Positions 26,767 to 35,342 of a stretch of 64,000 bases of DNA are shown here, in pieces. Location: contig NZ_CADIJV010000022.1 in assembly GCF_902859765.1 (NCBI RefSeq), positions 1 through 64,000 on the forward strand, written 5' to 3'. Position 1 is the first letter of the stretch; every line of letters begins with the position of its first letter. The translations under genes were made by a program, and so were the position numbers. The DNA comes from Achromobacter pulmonis. Its GTDB lineage: Bacteria > Pseudomonadota > Gammaproteobacteria > Burkholderiales > Burkholderiaceae_B. The notes beneath the pieces were generated by a model, which saw only the letters and a program-made list of their open reading frames with translations, was not told the DNA's origin and ran no database searches.

Positions 26767-27260
26767 ATGGACAAAAAGCTCTACCCAGTAGAAATTCTCC
26801 TGGGCGGCCAAACCCGCACCTATTCTCCGGAATTCCAGACAGCAGAAGAGCATAGTGCTGGATGGAAGCGGGTTCTGCTTATGGCGCATAACAAGGCTCA
26901 CGTTCGCTGTGGCTGCCCTGGCACCGGCGATCGGCGACTATCGATCCATAGCCGATCCCACTCCGATCGCTTCCACCTGGCACGCTTTCCCGAAACCGGC
27001 CCAGAGCACAGCGAGGACTGCACGTACTACGGCGTTGACCCCAGCCTGTCCGGGCTCGGTTCTTACCGTCGCGGGGTGGTTCAGAACTCGACGACGGCGC
27101 CGTCAAGATCAAGTTGAAGGTCGGCCTGCAGCAACGTCCAGCAGTCGCCCCTGATGAAGCGCCCCCCCCGCAAAGCCAAAGCCCCAGCTCGCCCGCGATC
27201 CAGCCGGGCGAGCATGACGTTGCTGGGCCTTCTGCATTTCCTCTGGACACAGGCAGGCCT
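26767..27260 (+). pseudogene. DUF1173-family gene, frameshifted
   Basis: Starts MDKKLYPVEILLGGQTRTYS. The DUF1173 pattern is recognisable: RCGCPG, LARFPETGPEHSEDCTYY, LSGLGSYRRGVVQN in one frame, then DDGAVKIKLKVGLQ in a second frame from about 27090, and RASMTLLGLLHFLWTQAGLN back in the first from about 27154. Two frameshifts and a missing C-terminal part mean it is inactive. DUF1173 genes travel with ParB genes on integrative elements, matching the neighbour. Confidence 0.7.
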
Positions 27261-27617
27261 GAACGGCTGTTCTGTGTGGTGCAAAGAGCGCTTCTGCGCC
27301 CGGACGGCGCACGCAGCGACTATCTGTTCGCCTCGACGCGCCGTGGAAGCTGCTATTCCAGATCGGGCTGGGGCGCCTCATGGCAGGACGCCATGAACGC
27401 CTGGATCCGAACCTTGGATCCCTCGGTTCGGGCGGCCGACCTCGTCACGCACCATCCGATGTACTTCGCGCTTCAGGACATCCGGCCGACCGCGGTGAGC
27501 ATGAAGCTGGAGAAACAGGCCAAGGATGCCTACGATTTTGCCGGCCATGCGAGCCCATCCACGACCCACAAGCACTATGACCGACGCCGGGTCAGGACTG
27601 CCGATGCGACCGAGTGA
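27261..27617 (+). pseudogene. Tyrosine recombinase, C-terminal remnant
   Basis: The open frame ends LQDIRPTAVSMKLEKQ, YDFAGHASPSTTHKHYDRRR. DIRPTA fits the second-arginine box and GHASPSTTHKHY the His and nucleophile-Tyr boxes of phage-type integrases. The N-terminal and first-arginine regions are absent and upstream sequence belongs to the DUF1173 remnant. It ends 95 bp from the tRNA-His fragment, so it may come from an older element that used the same site. Confidence 0.65.
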
Positions 27618-27662
27618 ATTTAAACATTCGGCTTTTTATTTAAATTTTCACATCGCGCAATG

Positions 27663-27694
27663 AAAAAAGGCACCCCGCTTGCGCGTAAGTGCCT
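27663..27694 (-). terminator. Terminator of the tRNA-His locus
   Basis: On the minus strand AGGCAC ... GTGCCT followed by TTTTTTC, 19 bp downstream of the tRNA-His 3' end. It marks this side as the original host flank of the tRNA gene. Confidence 0.7.
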
Positions 27695-27712
27695 GATTTC
27701 ACATGAATTCTT

Positions 27713-27762
27713 TGGGGTGGCTGATGGGACTCGAACCCACGACAACCGGAATCACAATCCGG
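27713..27762 (-). repeat. tRNA-His 3' fragment: prophage attachment junction
   Basis: The minus strand reads a tRNA-His from the anticodon stem (CCGGA-TTGTGAT-TCCGG, anticodon GTG at 27753-27755) through the T-arm (GTGGGTTCGAGTCCCA) to an encoded CCA (27713-27715). The D-arm and 5' acceptor strand are missing. This is the displaced 3' end left when an element integrates into a tRNA gene; the complete tRNA should stand at the far end of the prophage, beyond 64000. Confidence 0.85.
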
Positions 27763-27907
27763 CGTAATTCCTAGGATTTATGCGGGTCTCCGCTGGAAAC
27801 TGGTGGCATGGGGACACAAAATGCTCACGGTTTCATGCGGTTCTCCGGGGCGCCGCCACCACCATTTTGCCGCCTTATACTGGCTTCGATCAAGGAGCCA
27901 GACGACC

Positions 27908-28126
27908 ATGGACGACAATGGAATCCTGGAACAGGTCCCCGGCCAATATGTGGCCCAGGCCGCCCTCACCCTGCCGCCTGCGGCCACGGCCGAGGACCGC
28001 GACTACACGGTCGAGATCGACGCCGGCCACGCCGGCCTGGTGCGCATCACCTTCCGGCGCCAGAAGGCCCGGCGCGCCAAGCATATGCATTGGTTCTGGC
28101 TGGCGCAGCGTGCGGACGCGGTCTAG
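27908..28126 (+). CDS. Small hypothetical phage-edge protein
   Basis: 72 residues from ATG 27908 with AAGGAG upstream. Begins MDDNGILEQVPGQYVAQ and ends with a basic stretch FRRQKARRAKHMHWFWLAQR. No known domain. It is the only plus-strand gene at this end of the prophage and converges on the spanin genes, overlapping their end by 4 bp, so it may be a lysogenic-state accessory gene. Confidence 0.6.
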   Translation: MDDNGILEQVPGQYVAQAALTLPPAATAEDRDYTVEIDAGHAGLVRITFRRQKARRAKHMHWFWLAQRADAV

Positions 28127-28587
28127 GGCCTGGCGCCGCGTAGCCCGCGAATGTAGCCCTGCAGGCCGTTCACTTGGTCGGCCCATCCTGCGGCGTCGGC
28201 AGCCAAGTCTCCATATTCCGCGTAGCACGCTGCAAAACCTCCGATCCAGTCGGGGCCGGCTTCATCAGGTCGGCGGCCGGCTCGGGGATTCGCGGGATCA
28301 CGGCCGGCGGCGCGGAGCAGGCGGTCAAGGTCAGCACGGGCAGCAGCCAGGCCAGCTTTCGCAGCCTCGCGCGCCAGGACGGCACCACGGTATTGGGCAT
28401 CAGCAAGATCTTTCTCCACTTGGTAGGCTTCGGTGATGGCGCGCTGCGCGGCTTCGGTGCGGGCGCGCTCCTTGGCAACGCCGGCGGCCTCCCGGTGCGC
28501 GCCGTACAGCACCACGCCGGCGCCAAGCACCATCACCACCGCCGCGCCGCCGATCCAGGGCAGCGCCATGCGCAGGAACGGGTTCAT
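28123..28587 (-). CDS. Inner-membrane spanin (Rz)
   Basis: About 154 residues from ATG 28587, overlapping the endolysin stop (ATGA). One N-terminal membrane helix (ALPWIGGAAVVMVLGAGVVL) is followed by a long alpha-helical periplasmic part rich in Ala, Arg and Glu, the i-spanin layout. It links with the outer-membrane spanin nested in its sequence to fuse the membranes at lysis. Confidence 0.85.
   Translation of the reverse strand: MNPFLRMALPWIGGAAVVMVLGAGVVLYGAHREAAGVAKERARTEAAQRAITEAYQVEKDLADAQYRGAVLAREAAKAGLAAARADLDRLLRAAGRDPANPRAGRRPDEAGPDWIGGFAACYAEYGDLAADAAGWADQVNGLQGYIRGLRGARP
28170..28400 (-). CDS. Outer-membrane spanin lipoprotein (Rz1), nested in Rz
   Basis: 76 residues from ATG 28400 in a different frame inside Rz. 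Signal sequence RKLAWLLPVLTLTAC ends in a lipobox with C28; the mature part is proline-rich (SAPPAVIPRIPEPAADL), as in Rz1 proteins. Wholly embedded Rz1 genes are a known arrangement. GGAGA lies upstream, slightly far from the start. Confidence 0.8.
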   Translation of the reverse strand: MPNTVVPSWRARLRKLAWLLPVLTLTACSAPPAVIPRIPEPAADLMKPAPTGSEVLQRATRNMETWLPTPQDGPTK

Positions 28588-29087
28588 TTCGGCAGCTCCG
28601 TCTCGCACATCTCCCGCTCGATAGCGCGCCGCTTAACCAGGCCGGGCAGCATCTGGCCGCCGGCCCAAACCCATTGCGGCTTGCCGTTGTCGGCCTGGTT
28701 CATCGCCCGGCAGGCTCCGGTCCAGTCTCCGGCGTTGAACCGGCGCGCCGTCACCGACCTGCAGTAGGCGCCGACTCCCACGTTGAAGGCAAACGAGGTG
28801 GCCGCCGCCAGTTGGTACTGGTGGCCGGCCAGCGCCGGCGTGCAGGCCAGAACGCCCTCGGCGTGGTCGACCAGGTCGCTCTCCAGCAGCCGGCGGCATT
28901 CCTCTGGGCTGTATGGGCGCCCCAGTACCGCCGTCTTCGTGTGGCCCGAGCAGGCTGTGACGATGCCGATGGGGTCCTTGTAGCCCCGCAGGATCGTGCC
29001 TTCCACCTGGGGCACGAAGTTCAGCAGCATCGCCGCGGCGCCCGCGCCCACGGTCCCCTGCAGGGTCCGCTTAGTTCCTGTCTTCAT
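28584..29087 (-). CDS. Endolysin, GH24 lysozyme with N-terminal SAR-like helix
   Basis: 167 residues. Catalytic triad in the T4-lysozyme spacing: E29, D38 and T44 (EGTILRGYKDPIGIVTACSG). The weakly hydrophobic N-terminus (GTVGAGAAAMLLNFV) could be a signal-arrest-release helix that gives export through Sec, as in P21. It cuts peptidoglycan at the end of the lytic cycle. It lies between holin-like and spanin genes in a lysis cassette. Confidence 0.9.
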   Translation of the reverse strand: MKTGTKRTLQGTVGAGAAAMLLNFVPQVEGTILRGYKDPIGIVTACSGHTKTAVLGRPYSPEECRRLLESDLVDHAEGVLACTPALAGHQYQLAAATSFAFNVGVGAYCRSVTARRFNAGDWTGACRAMNQADNGKPQWVWAGGQMLPGLVKRRAIEREMCETELPK

Positions 29088-29289
29088 CGTTCAGCCTCGG
29101 CTGGGAAATCACGCGCGCGACAGCCGCGCACAAAGAGAAAAGCCCCGCGCCAATCACGATCAGCGGGGGCTTGCCACTCAGCCACCAATTGATGGCCACC
29201 TCGATCGCCGAAAGCACGGCCGCGATCAGGGCCAGGCGCACACTCCACAATCGATGAAACTTGCGGCGCCAGTCGTCGATCAGGTTCAT
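29071..29289 (-). CDS. Holin-like small membrane protein
   Basis: 72 residues from ATG 29289. Two membrane helices, LALIAAVLSAIEVAINWWL and PLIVIGAGLFSLCAAVARV, and a charged tail. Position directly before the endolysin gene (17-bp overlap) and size suggest a class II holin or pinholin. It overlaps the upstream gene by ATGA. Confidence 0.8.
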   Translation of the reverse strand: MNLIDDWRRKFHRLWSVRLALIAAVLSAIEVAINWWLSGKPPLIVIGAGLFSLCAAVARVISQPRLNDEDRN

Positions 29290-29618
29290 TTGAGATAGTC
29301 CTTTGCGCTGCGCAGCAACATCCACAACAGCCCTACCAGCATCGCCCAGGTGCTGCCCTTGAGCAGATGGGTCAGCACTTCGCGGCGGATCTGCTGGCGC
29401 TGCTCTTCGCGCGCGATGAGCAATTCGTGATACCGGCGATGGCCGTCGAAGTCACCGTCCGGGAATGCGGTCTTCACCGCGGCGGACAGCGCCAGCATTT
29501 CCTTGCGATTGGCCTCATGCTTGGCATCGCTGTCGCGCTGGGCCTCGGCCTGCATGTCGCGCAACGCCGTCAGAATCACCTTGGCGTCTTCGCCCAGGGT
29601 CGGGGGATCGGCGATCAT
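29286..29618 (-). CDS. Membrane-anchored lysis-cassette protein
   Basis: 110 residues from ATG 29618 (GGAGG 8 nt upstream). A charged alpha-helical N-terminal part (AEAQRDSDAKHEANRKEM) and a C-terminal membrane helix GSTWAMLVGLLWMLLRSA. It could be a second holin or antiholin. First gene of the lysis cassette. Confidence 0.65.
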   Translation of the reverse strand: MIADPPTLGEDAKVILTALRDMQAEAQRDSDAKHEANRKEMLALSAAVKTAFPDGDFDGHRRYHELLIAREEQRQQIRREVLTHLLKGSTWAMLVGLLWMLLRSAKDYLK

Positions 29619-29703
29619 GCCGCAGCCTCCATCAATGCCGCGCAGCCATAGGGAGCCCCAAGGGCGTCGAAGTCTTGGATGTTCAATCGCGTCCCCTATA
29701 GAC

Positions 29704-29728
29704 GAAAAAAAACCCGTCGAGGCGGGCG
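29704..29728 (-). terminator. Terminator between tail-fibre and lysis genes
   Basis: Minus strand: GCCCGCCTCGACGGG followed by eight T. It would end or attenuate the tail operon before the lysis cassette. Confidence 0.75.
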
Positions 29729-29754
29729 TCTGCTTTATCAAGTGCTACACGCAG

Positions 29755-30264
29755 TCATCGCAGATATGCAGTGATGCGCAGGTTGATGCCGTAAGATGGT
29801 TTCACCGGGAATGAGCCAGCCATTGACCTCTGCCAGCGAATTTCAAAGCACCGGTCATCGTCCAACGGCACCCAAGTGGCAGCCGTGCTGCGCTGACCAC
29901 CGGTAACGTCCACTTCGCAGCACTGCATCACAAAGGAGTGGTCATTCGGGTCCCAGGCCGGCGTAGGGTTCAGGGCATATCCAGGCTTTCTGAACCCTAT
30001 CGCCAGGTCTGCTATTCCAGCTTCAGATCCATGCGTGATGATGAGCAGACCCGACAAGAAAACAGCCTTGGTTCCCTCCGGGACAATGTCGCTCAAGTCC
30101 ACTTTTCTCCACGGCCCGTTGCTGCCTGGCGCGCCTGAATCCGGGAGCTGTGCCACGCCGGCGCCCGTCGCTGTATTGATGAAGACCGGCGAAATCATAT
30201 GGCTGGCCGGGCCACCTATCGGCACTGCAACAATGCTCCCTTCAACCCATTCATAATTGCCCAT
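29755..30264 (-). CDS. Hypothetical tail-tip protein
   Basis: 169 residues from ATG 30264, AAGGAGG 9 nt upstream. Starts MGNYEWVEGSIVAVPIGGPA; the rest is beta-rich with no familiar motif. Its place after the tail fibre and fibre-assembly genes suggests a virion surface or receptor-related protein, which is inference from position. Confidence 0.65.
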   Translation of the reverse strand: MGNYEWVEGSIVAVPIGGPASHMISPVFINTATGAGVAQLPDSGAPGSNGPWRKVDLSDIVPEGTKAVFLSGLLIITHGSEAGIADLAIGFRKPGYALNPTPAWDPNDHSFVMQCCEVDVTGGQRSTAATWVPLDDDRCFEIRWQRSMAGSFPVKPSYGINLRITAYLR

Positions 30265-30284
30265 AAGCAAAGCCCTCCTTGACG

Positions 30285-30665
30285 CTAAGTCGGGCTAATC
30301 GGTTTGGTCTGCGGGAACTCGGCTGTCTGGGGCCAGTTGCGAAGGCGCACACGATACGCCCGCCATTCTTGTTCTGTTGCCACGGCTGCCGGGTCCTGAT
30401 CTCCATGTTTTCGGATTTCGTTGTCCGAACGAACCAGCTCGAGGTCTCGCCACGCCCGCGCGACACAAGCTAGGTCATGCGGCGATGGGAGACATTCAAC
30501 TGCTACGGGCGCGCCATCCTCGCCAGGAATGATTTCCTTACCGTCAGATTGTTCCGCCAACAACGCAGCGTGCTGCTCGGGCGTGATCGAAATGGCATCG
30601 GTAGGTATTTCACTCCCGTGTATATCAGGGGAATAAAAACCACGCGTGCTTCGAGAATAGAGCAT
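30285..30665 (-). CDS. Tail-fibre assembly chaperone-like protein
   Basis: 126 residues starting MLYSRSTRGFYSPDIHG, a common opening of Tfa-type proteins, then ISITPEQHAALL and a C-terminal helical part with YRVRLRNWPQT. A TTG at 30671 has the better-spaced AGGAG and may be the real start. It follows the fibre gene, the usual place for a fibre chaperone. Confidence 0.75.
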   Translation of the reverse strand: MLYSRSTRGFYSPDIHGSEIPTDAISITPEQHAALLAEQSDGKEIIPGEDGAPVAVECLPSPHDLACVARAWRDLELVRSDNEIRKHGDQDPAAVATEQEWRAYRVRLRNWPQTAEFPQTKPISPT

Positions 30666-30682
30666 ATCCAATTTTTTTCTCC

Positions 30683-31483
30683 TCAGTACCCCAAAGCGAT
30701 CCACCGAACGTCGCCGAAGTTCGTATCGGTTCCCCAGAACTTGATCTGCGTGGTATTCGATGCCCCAGGATCAAGCCCGATCGGATCCACGGCCGTGGAA
30801 GTCGCCTGGTCCATGCCAGATACGGACAACAGCGCGTTGGGAAAGGCGATGGGAAGCGTGATGGTTCCGCTGGTTACCCCGGCGCTGAAGTTCGATTTTC
30901 CCCATTGAATGATGAGGCCCCCGGGGAGCACTTGAAACCCATTGGCCGTGAGACTCTGTCGGCTGCCGGCGAAAGCGTCCGCGAGCTTCTTGGGCGTGAG
31001 GGCGACGACGTCGCTCGTCATAGCCTGCGCCTGCGCCGTCGTCGCAATGGCGATGATCCCCGCCGCGGTGGTGCTCGCAGCATTGCTGATCACGGCCGTC
31101 CAATTGGTGCCGCCGCTATCGGGGTCCGTCGTGTTGTTGTCGGCGCCATTGAGCCAGAAGCCGGTGCCGGCGGAATTCAACAGAATTGCACCCTTCGGAT
31201 ATCCTCCGATTGCCGTGGCAAACGTGGAATCGTAGTTATACGAGCCTCCCGCTTGCTGCCAGCGCATGGCCGCGCTCAGAAAATATAGGATGCCGTTAAA
31301 GTCCTGTCCTCGGGGCGGAATGCCACCAGCAGACAGCGGCGTCATGGTCAGCGGAGGGAATCCATCCGTGAACGATGCAAGCCCCGGAGTGATACCGATC
31401 TGAGAATCTACGGGGATGGTGTTCTTGGAGCCGCTTTCCGCAAAAGGTACCGGCGATTTGGAGGGTGCGTTGCTAGCCTGCAT
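30683..31483 (-). CDS. Tail fibre protein
   Basis: 266 residues. The first half has PPRGQDFNGILYFLSAAMRWQ and GGYPKGAILLNSAG, the virion-attachment part of short fibres; the end has LPGGLIIQWGKS and TITLPIAFPNALLSV, a receptor-binding tip module of the gp53-like type. It should decide host adsorption. No adenine-variable region or reverse transcriptase (as in BPP-1) is seen nearby. Confidence 0.85.
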   Translation of the reverse strand: MQASNAPSKSPVPFAESGSKNTIPVDSQIGITPGLASFTDGFPPLTMTPLSAGGIPPRGQDFNGILYFLSAAMRWQQAGGSYNYDSTFATAIGGYPKGAILLNSAGTGFWLNGADNNTTDPDSGGTNWTAVISNAASTTAAGIIAIATTAQAQAMTSDVVALTPKKLADAFAGSRQSLTANGFQVLPGGLIIQWGKSNFSAGVTSGTITLPIAFPNALLSVSGMDQATSTAVDPIGLDPGASNTTQIKFWGTDTNFGDVRWIALGY

Positions 31484-32147
31484 TTATGAGCCCCGAAGAA
31501 GTGAAAAACACCCCAGAACCGAAGGGCTGCATAAGCCCCTCACTGAATCCGAAGGTGGTAGGCAGGTCGACCTGCAAAACGTTGGCCAAGACTGCGGCCG
31601 GCTTGGGAATAGCGCCCGACTGAGTCAGGATCGCGATTTCATACGGCTCCAGCAAAAACTCGAACACATAACGAAATTCCATATTGCCCGTGTCGGAGAC
31701 GTAGCATCGCCCACGGCCTTCGAATAAGTTCGAAAGCAGCCGGTTCAGGCTTGGCGACGTGCAATCCGTGATGTTCGCAAGCGCCTTAACCAATATCAGC
31801 CTACGGTATGCATCGTCAGCCAAGCGGTAGGTTTGCGTCTCTTGTTCGCCTACATACATCGGTGCCTGATTGAATGGCTGCCAGCTCGCTGCCTCGTCGT
31901 AGCCCAGGTAGGTCACATCTCCAGGCACCGTCAGCAGCCGCCCGATATCTACGATCCTTCCCCAGATGTCCAGCCCGAACCCCTGCGCTGTCTCCACGTT
32001 CCACACGAAGTTGTAGAAGGCGTCGAAATCCACGTCAGGGTTGATGTATTCGTCCATGTTGTTGGCCAACTGGACGAGCGTCGGGCTGTTCGCGTACTGG
32101 CTGATGATGGTCCTCGCCACCAAGCCGGGTTTTGGTTGCACGCTCAT
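31473..32147 (-). CDS. DUF2612 tail/baseplate protein
   Basis: 224 residues from ATG 32147, overlapping the baseplate J stop (ATGA); the longer frame is a shadow. NVETAQGFGLDIWGRIVDIG and YVGEQETQTYRLADDAYRR are typical of DUF2612 proteins, which lie between baseplate J and fibre genes and join the fibre to the baseplate. Confidence 0.85.
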   Translation of the reverse strand: MSVQPKPGLVARTIISQYANSPTLVQLANNMDEYINPDVDFDAFYNFVWNVETAQGFGLDIWGRIVDIGRLLTVPGDVTYLGYDEAASWQPFNQAPMYVGEQETQTYRLADDAYRRLILVKALANITDCTSPSLNRLLSNLFEGRGRCYVSDTGNMEFRYVFEFLLEPYEIAILTQSGAIPKPAAVLANVLQVDLPTTFGFSEGLMQPFGSGVFFTSSGLINAG

Positions 32148-33352
32148 ACCAAGGTCACCGAGATATCGGCAGCCGACACTGTCGGGCGCCGGTTGATGGG
32201 CACGGTCAGGCTTGCCGCCGTCGGAGTCACGTCGCCCAGCAGCAATGAAAGGATCGACACCGACGCACCCAGCAGCGACACGGGCGCGTAAAAGCGGCTC
32301 GCGTAGATGGTGGAGCCGATCCTCGCGCGCTGGCCGCCGTCGGTGCCGTTGAACGCGTCGATGATGGCCTGCTTGGTCAGGTCCACGATGTTCGAAGGAA
32401 GCGACGGGTTGTCGGCCAGCTGCACCGCGAACTTCACCGGCAGCGCCGCCGGGGTTTCCCACTTCACAACATAGGACGGGTACGGGTAGGCATAGCCATC
32501 CAGATCTTCGACCGTGTAAGACGTATTCCCGTTATAGTCCGCGCCGTTGCTCTTCTTGCGCCAGATGGCCGTGGCGATATCAGCCGCCTCGCCGCCCACC
32601 ACCGCCACCCAGATGGAATGCGGCACGAGCGACACCCCGCCGATTGTCTGGTCGACGGACAGGTTGTTCTCAGTCACATAGACGTCGATGACGCCGTCCA
32701 GGTTTGCTACCGCGGCGTAGATGGACTGCAGCGAGCTTCGGGCGTTGATCGCCACCGACTGGCGGCGCCGCTCTTCAAACTCGGCGCGCGATTCGACATT
32801 GCTGCCGACCGTGCCGGCATCCGCATTCAGGACTGAATCCCAGCCCGGGATAGCCTGATAGATCTGGCTCAGCGTGCCAGCCGCGCAGCTGATCGGACCG
32901 TTGACCGAGCAGGAGAAAGGCAAGTCGATGCTGCCCGAGGGCGGAATAGTGCCGGCCTGCGTGCAGAGGTAGATATTGCCATCGACCGCCTGCGCGCGAG
33001 CGCCCACCGGTATCGTAACGCCCGTCAATCCCATGCACGTCGCGATCACAGTGGTGGCCGTTCCAGGCTTGCGGTCCAGGAAGTAGATGCGGCCGATGGC
33101 ATCCTGCATCCGGCCCGCGGCGAAGGCAGGGTCCACCTGGTTCACGTACTTGGCGAACTCGCTGTTCTTGTCGCCGATGATCGCAGTGGTGGTACTGGCC
33201 AGTTGGCCCTGGGGCGTGTCCAGGTTCTTGTTCAGGCCGCCGCCGAACGCGCTGTCCATGTCCGCCAGCACACCGGTCAAGATCTCGGATTCTTGAGGCA
33301 ATACGAGGCCTTCCGGCGTGAATTTCACGCGCGGTACTTGGGAGGTAGCCAT
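32144..33352 (-). CDS. Baseplate J-like protein
   Basis: 402 residues. The gpJ-type features include TVGSNVESRAEFEERRRQS and a long strand-rich middle. It forms the baseplate wedge around the hub. It follows the gp25-like gene by 7 bp. Confidence 0.9.
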   Translation of the reverse strand: MATSQVPRVKFTPEGLVLPQESEILTGVLADMDSAFGGGLNKNLDTPQGQLASTTTAIIGDKNSEFAKYVNQVDPAFAAGRMQDAIGRIYFLDRKPGTATTVIATCMGLTGVTIPVGARAQAVDGNIYLCTQAGTIPPSGSIDLPFSCSVNGPISCAAGTLSQIYQAIPGWDSVLNADAGTVGSNVESRAEFEERRRQSVAINARSSLQSIYAAVANLDGVIDVYVTENNLSVDQTIGGVSLVPHSIWVAVVGGEAADIATAIWRKKSNGADYNGNTSYTVEDLDGYAYPYPSYVVKWETPAALPVKFAVQLADNPSLPSNIVDLTKQAIIDAFNGTDGGQRARIGSTIYASRFYAPVSLLGASVSILSLLLGDVTPTAASLTVPINRRPTVSAADISVTLV

Positions 33353-33359
33353 GGGGTCC

Positions 33360-33710
33360 CTAGAAAGTAATGGTCGATGTCGTGCCGTTGGTCAGCGTGA
33401 CTTCGACATAGCCGCTCAGGCGGCGATTCTCGAATGCGGTGATGGTCGGTATGGCATCGGCCACGTCAGGCACGGTCAAGGCCGCAGTGCGCAGCCGTTC
33501 GCGAACCAGCGCCAGAGGCGGCAGTTGGCCCAGCACCTCGGTCCAGTACGGTATGCCCTTGGCGGTGTCATAGAACAGCTCGCCGCGGAACAGCTTGATG
33601 GCGCTGGCCACGTCCTGCGCCACTGCGTACGGATTCGACGCCATCGCGATGTTGCCAGCAGCATCGAGACAAACATCCCACACCGTGCGATCCAGCAATA
33701 GGGTGTTCAC
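33360..33710 (-). CDS. Baseplate wedge protein, gp25-like
   Basis: 116 residues with DVASAIKLFRGELFYDTAKG and IPYWTEVLGQ, the sheath-initiator/wedge family related to T4 gp25 and P2 W. It starts sheath assembly on the baseplate. Overlaps the spike gene by ATGA. Confidence 0.82.
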   Translation of the reverse strand: MNTLLLDRTVWDVCLDAAGNIAMASNPYAVAQDVASAIKLFRGELFYDTAKGIPYWTEVLGQLPPLALVRERLRTAALTVPDVADAIPTITAFENRRLSGYVEVTLTNGTTSTITF

Positions 33711-34486
33711 GTCAGCCCCCCTTCCACCGTAGAGGTCAGATGTGATGAGTTCATCTGCTGCGTCGGCGTATTCGTTTCAGACCCCACCCCGTTCTCATGG
33801 TGGGTATGACTGTTGAAAAGAGCCTGAAAGGCGGAAGTGACGAACGCCTTCAAGCTCTGGCCAGCGGCACCGAGCAATATGGACGGCGCCGTCACGCTGG
33901 CGCTGCCGCTCGCTGTTACGGTAGAAGTGGCACAGTCAACAGTCGCTGCGCCAGATGCCGTCACTGCCACCGTCGGCGCAATGACTTCTACCTTGGTCGG
34001 CGACACCACGTTGATGCCGCCTTCCGTGAACTGCACATACTGCACCGGCGCGCCGTTGAGAAAGCCGCCAAAGTAGAGGCCGTCGGCCATGTCGTACGTC
34101 CGCCAGGACCCAGGGTTCGCTTGCTGCTTGCTCGCCTTGACGGCCGACAGGTCCCGGCTCGCGAATGCCGCCATGCCGATGTCTCCGACCTTGGGGTCCA
34201 GAATCACGGCGTCCGTGCCGCCCTGCAGCCGGAAATACGGCAGCTGGAACAACTGGCCATGCGGCACAGCATTCCCGTTTCCATCCAGCTGATTCACCAG
34301 CGGCTGCACGTCGACAAAGCCGACCGGTGACACGCCACCGTTGTTCGTCACCGCGACCACGCGCACCAGCGTGCAGGTGTTCAGCCGGTTCAGCATCTGC
34401 GCCACCAGGAAGGAAAAGGCGCCATACTCGCCACTCCCGTCGGACGCCCTTGCCAAGCCTTGGTAGCCGAATTCCGGGTTAGCCAT
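33707..34486 (-). CDS. Baseplate spike protein (gpV/Gp138-like)
   Basis: 259 residues. An OB-fold-like N-terminal part (LVRVVAVTNNGG, VGFVDVQPLVNQLD) is followed by a repetitive beta-helix (VTASGAATVDCATSTVTASG) and a tip segment LFNSHTHHENG whose HxH could bind iron, as in known spikes. It pierces the outer membrane on contraction. Confidence 0.85.
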   Translation of the reverse strand: MANPEFGYQGLARASDGSGEYGAFSFLVAQMLNRLNTCTLVRVVAVTNNGGVSPVGFVDVQPLVNQLDGNGNAVPHGQLFQLPYFRLQGGTDAVILDPKVGDIGMAAFASRDLSAVKASKQQANPGSWRTYDMADGLYFGGFLNGAPVQYVQFTEGGINVVSPTKVEVIAPTVAVTASGAATVDCATSTVTASGSASVTAPSILLGAAGQSLKAFVTSAFQALFNSHTHHENGVGSETNTPTQQMNSSHLTSTVEGGLT

Positions 34487-35342
34487 TGAAAGACCTCACG
34501 CACATTATTTCGGACACCCAGGCCCCGCCCGGACTTTCTGCTTCTAGACTGTGGACCAGACTCACCACAATCCATTCGCCGTGAGCACCTTCGTTCACGC
34601 TCACGACCTGCACCTTTTTCCCCACGCCCAGGCGAGGCTCATACAGGACTCGCACCACGATCCCACCACCGGTGAACGTCGGGTACCCGATCATGTTGGT
34701 TGCGGAGTCAATAGCAATGGCGTCATTCTGGCGGCCGCCATCCCAAGGCCAGATTGCGAGAATTCCGCCCTCGATCGTGTAGTTGAATCGCGCCGCCTTG
34801 GCCAGCGCGCGCAACTGGTCTATGGCGGTTCCAGGGAAGTAAGGGTTGACCAGCCGCCCCTCGACTTGGTTTGATTCGAAAGCGAGGCCCAGACTGGTAG
34901 CAATGTCGCGAGCCACATCGACAACGCTCACTGCCGTCCTGTAGCTTCTTGCAGGCACAGGTTTTAGCGCTGCGCTGGCCTCTGCCAGCGCCGTCACGTA
35001 GAAAACCACCTCCGGAGCCTGGTTGTAATCTGCCCAGGCCTGGTCAATCTTTCCCTCGTAGAGAACGGACAGGGCCTGCCCCGCATCTCCGGCCTCGACC
35101 AGAATCCGATTCTGACCGCGGCGCTGGGTCAGGACTGGCCCCACGGTCGTCAGCTTGTTGATGACGTCCTGAGGAAGCCCATAGATGCGCATCTGCATCT
35201 GCGCCTGGGCGTCCCCGTTGTAGGAAACCACCACTACCTGCACACGGTGGCCAGTGAGAGTGACGTCGGGGCCCTTCTGATCACCGAACTGCCCCTCTCC
35301 AAGGCTGATAGTCACGTCTATCCGGCGTTTGATGAAACTCAT
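34479..35342 (-). CDS. Baseplate hub protein
   Basis: 287 residues. Strand-rich start MSFIKRRIDVTISLGEGQFG and mid-part VVDVARDIATSLGLAF with YTIEGGILAIWPW fit the hub proteins (gpD/XkdQ-like) that carry the spike. It overlaps the spike gene by 8 bp. Confidence 0.75.
   Translation of the reverse strand: MSFIKRRIDVTISLGEGQFGDQKGPDVTLTGHRVQVVVVSYNGDAQAQMQMRIYGLPQDVINKLTTVGPVLTQRRGQNRILVEAGDAGQALSVLYEGKIDQAWADYNQAPEVVFYVTALAEASAALKPVPARSYRTAVSVVDVARDIATSLGLAFESNQVEGRLVNPYFPGTAIDQLRALAKAARFNYTIEGGILAIWPWDGGRQNDAIAIDSATNMIGYPTFTGGGIVVRVLYEPRLGVGKKVQVVSVNEGAHGEWIVVSLVHSLEAESPGGAWVSEIMCVRSFNG

Noticed and set aside
30683-31483. Diversity-generating retroelement as in BPP-1
   Set aside because: No reverse transcriptase or template repeat was seen near the tail fibre gene.
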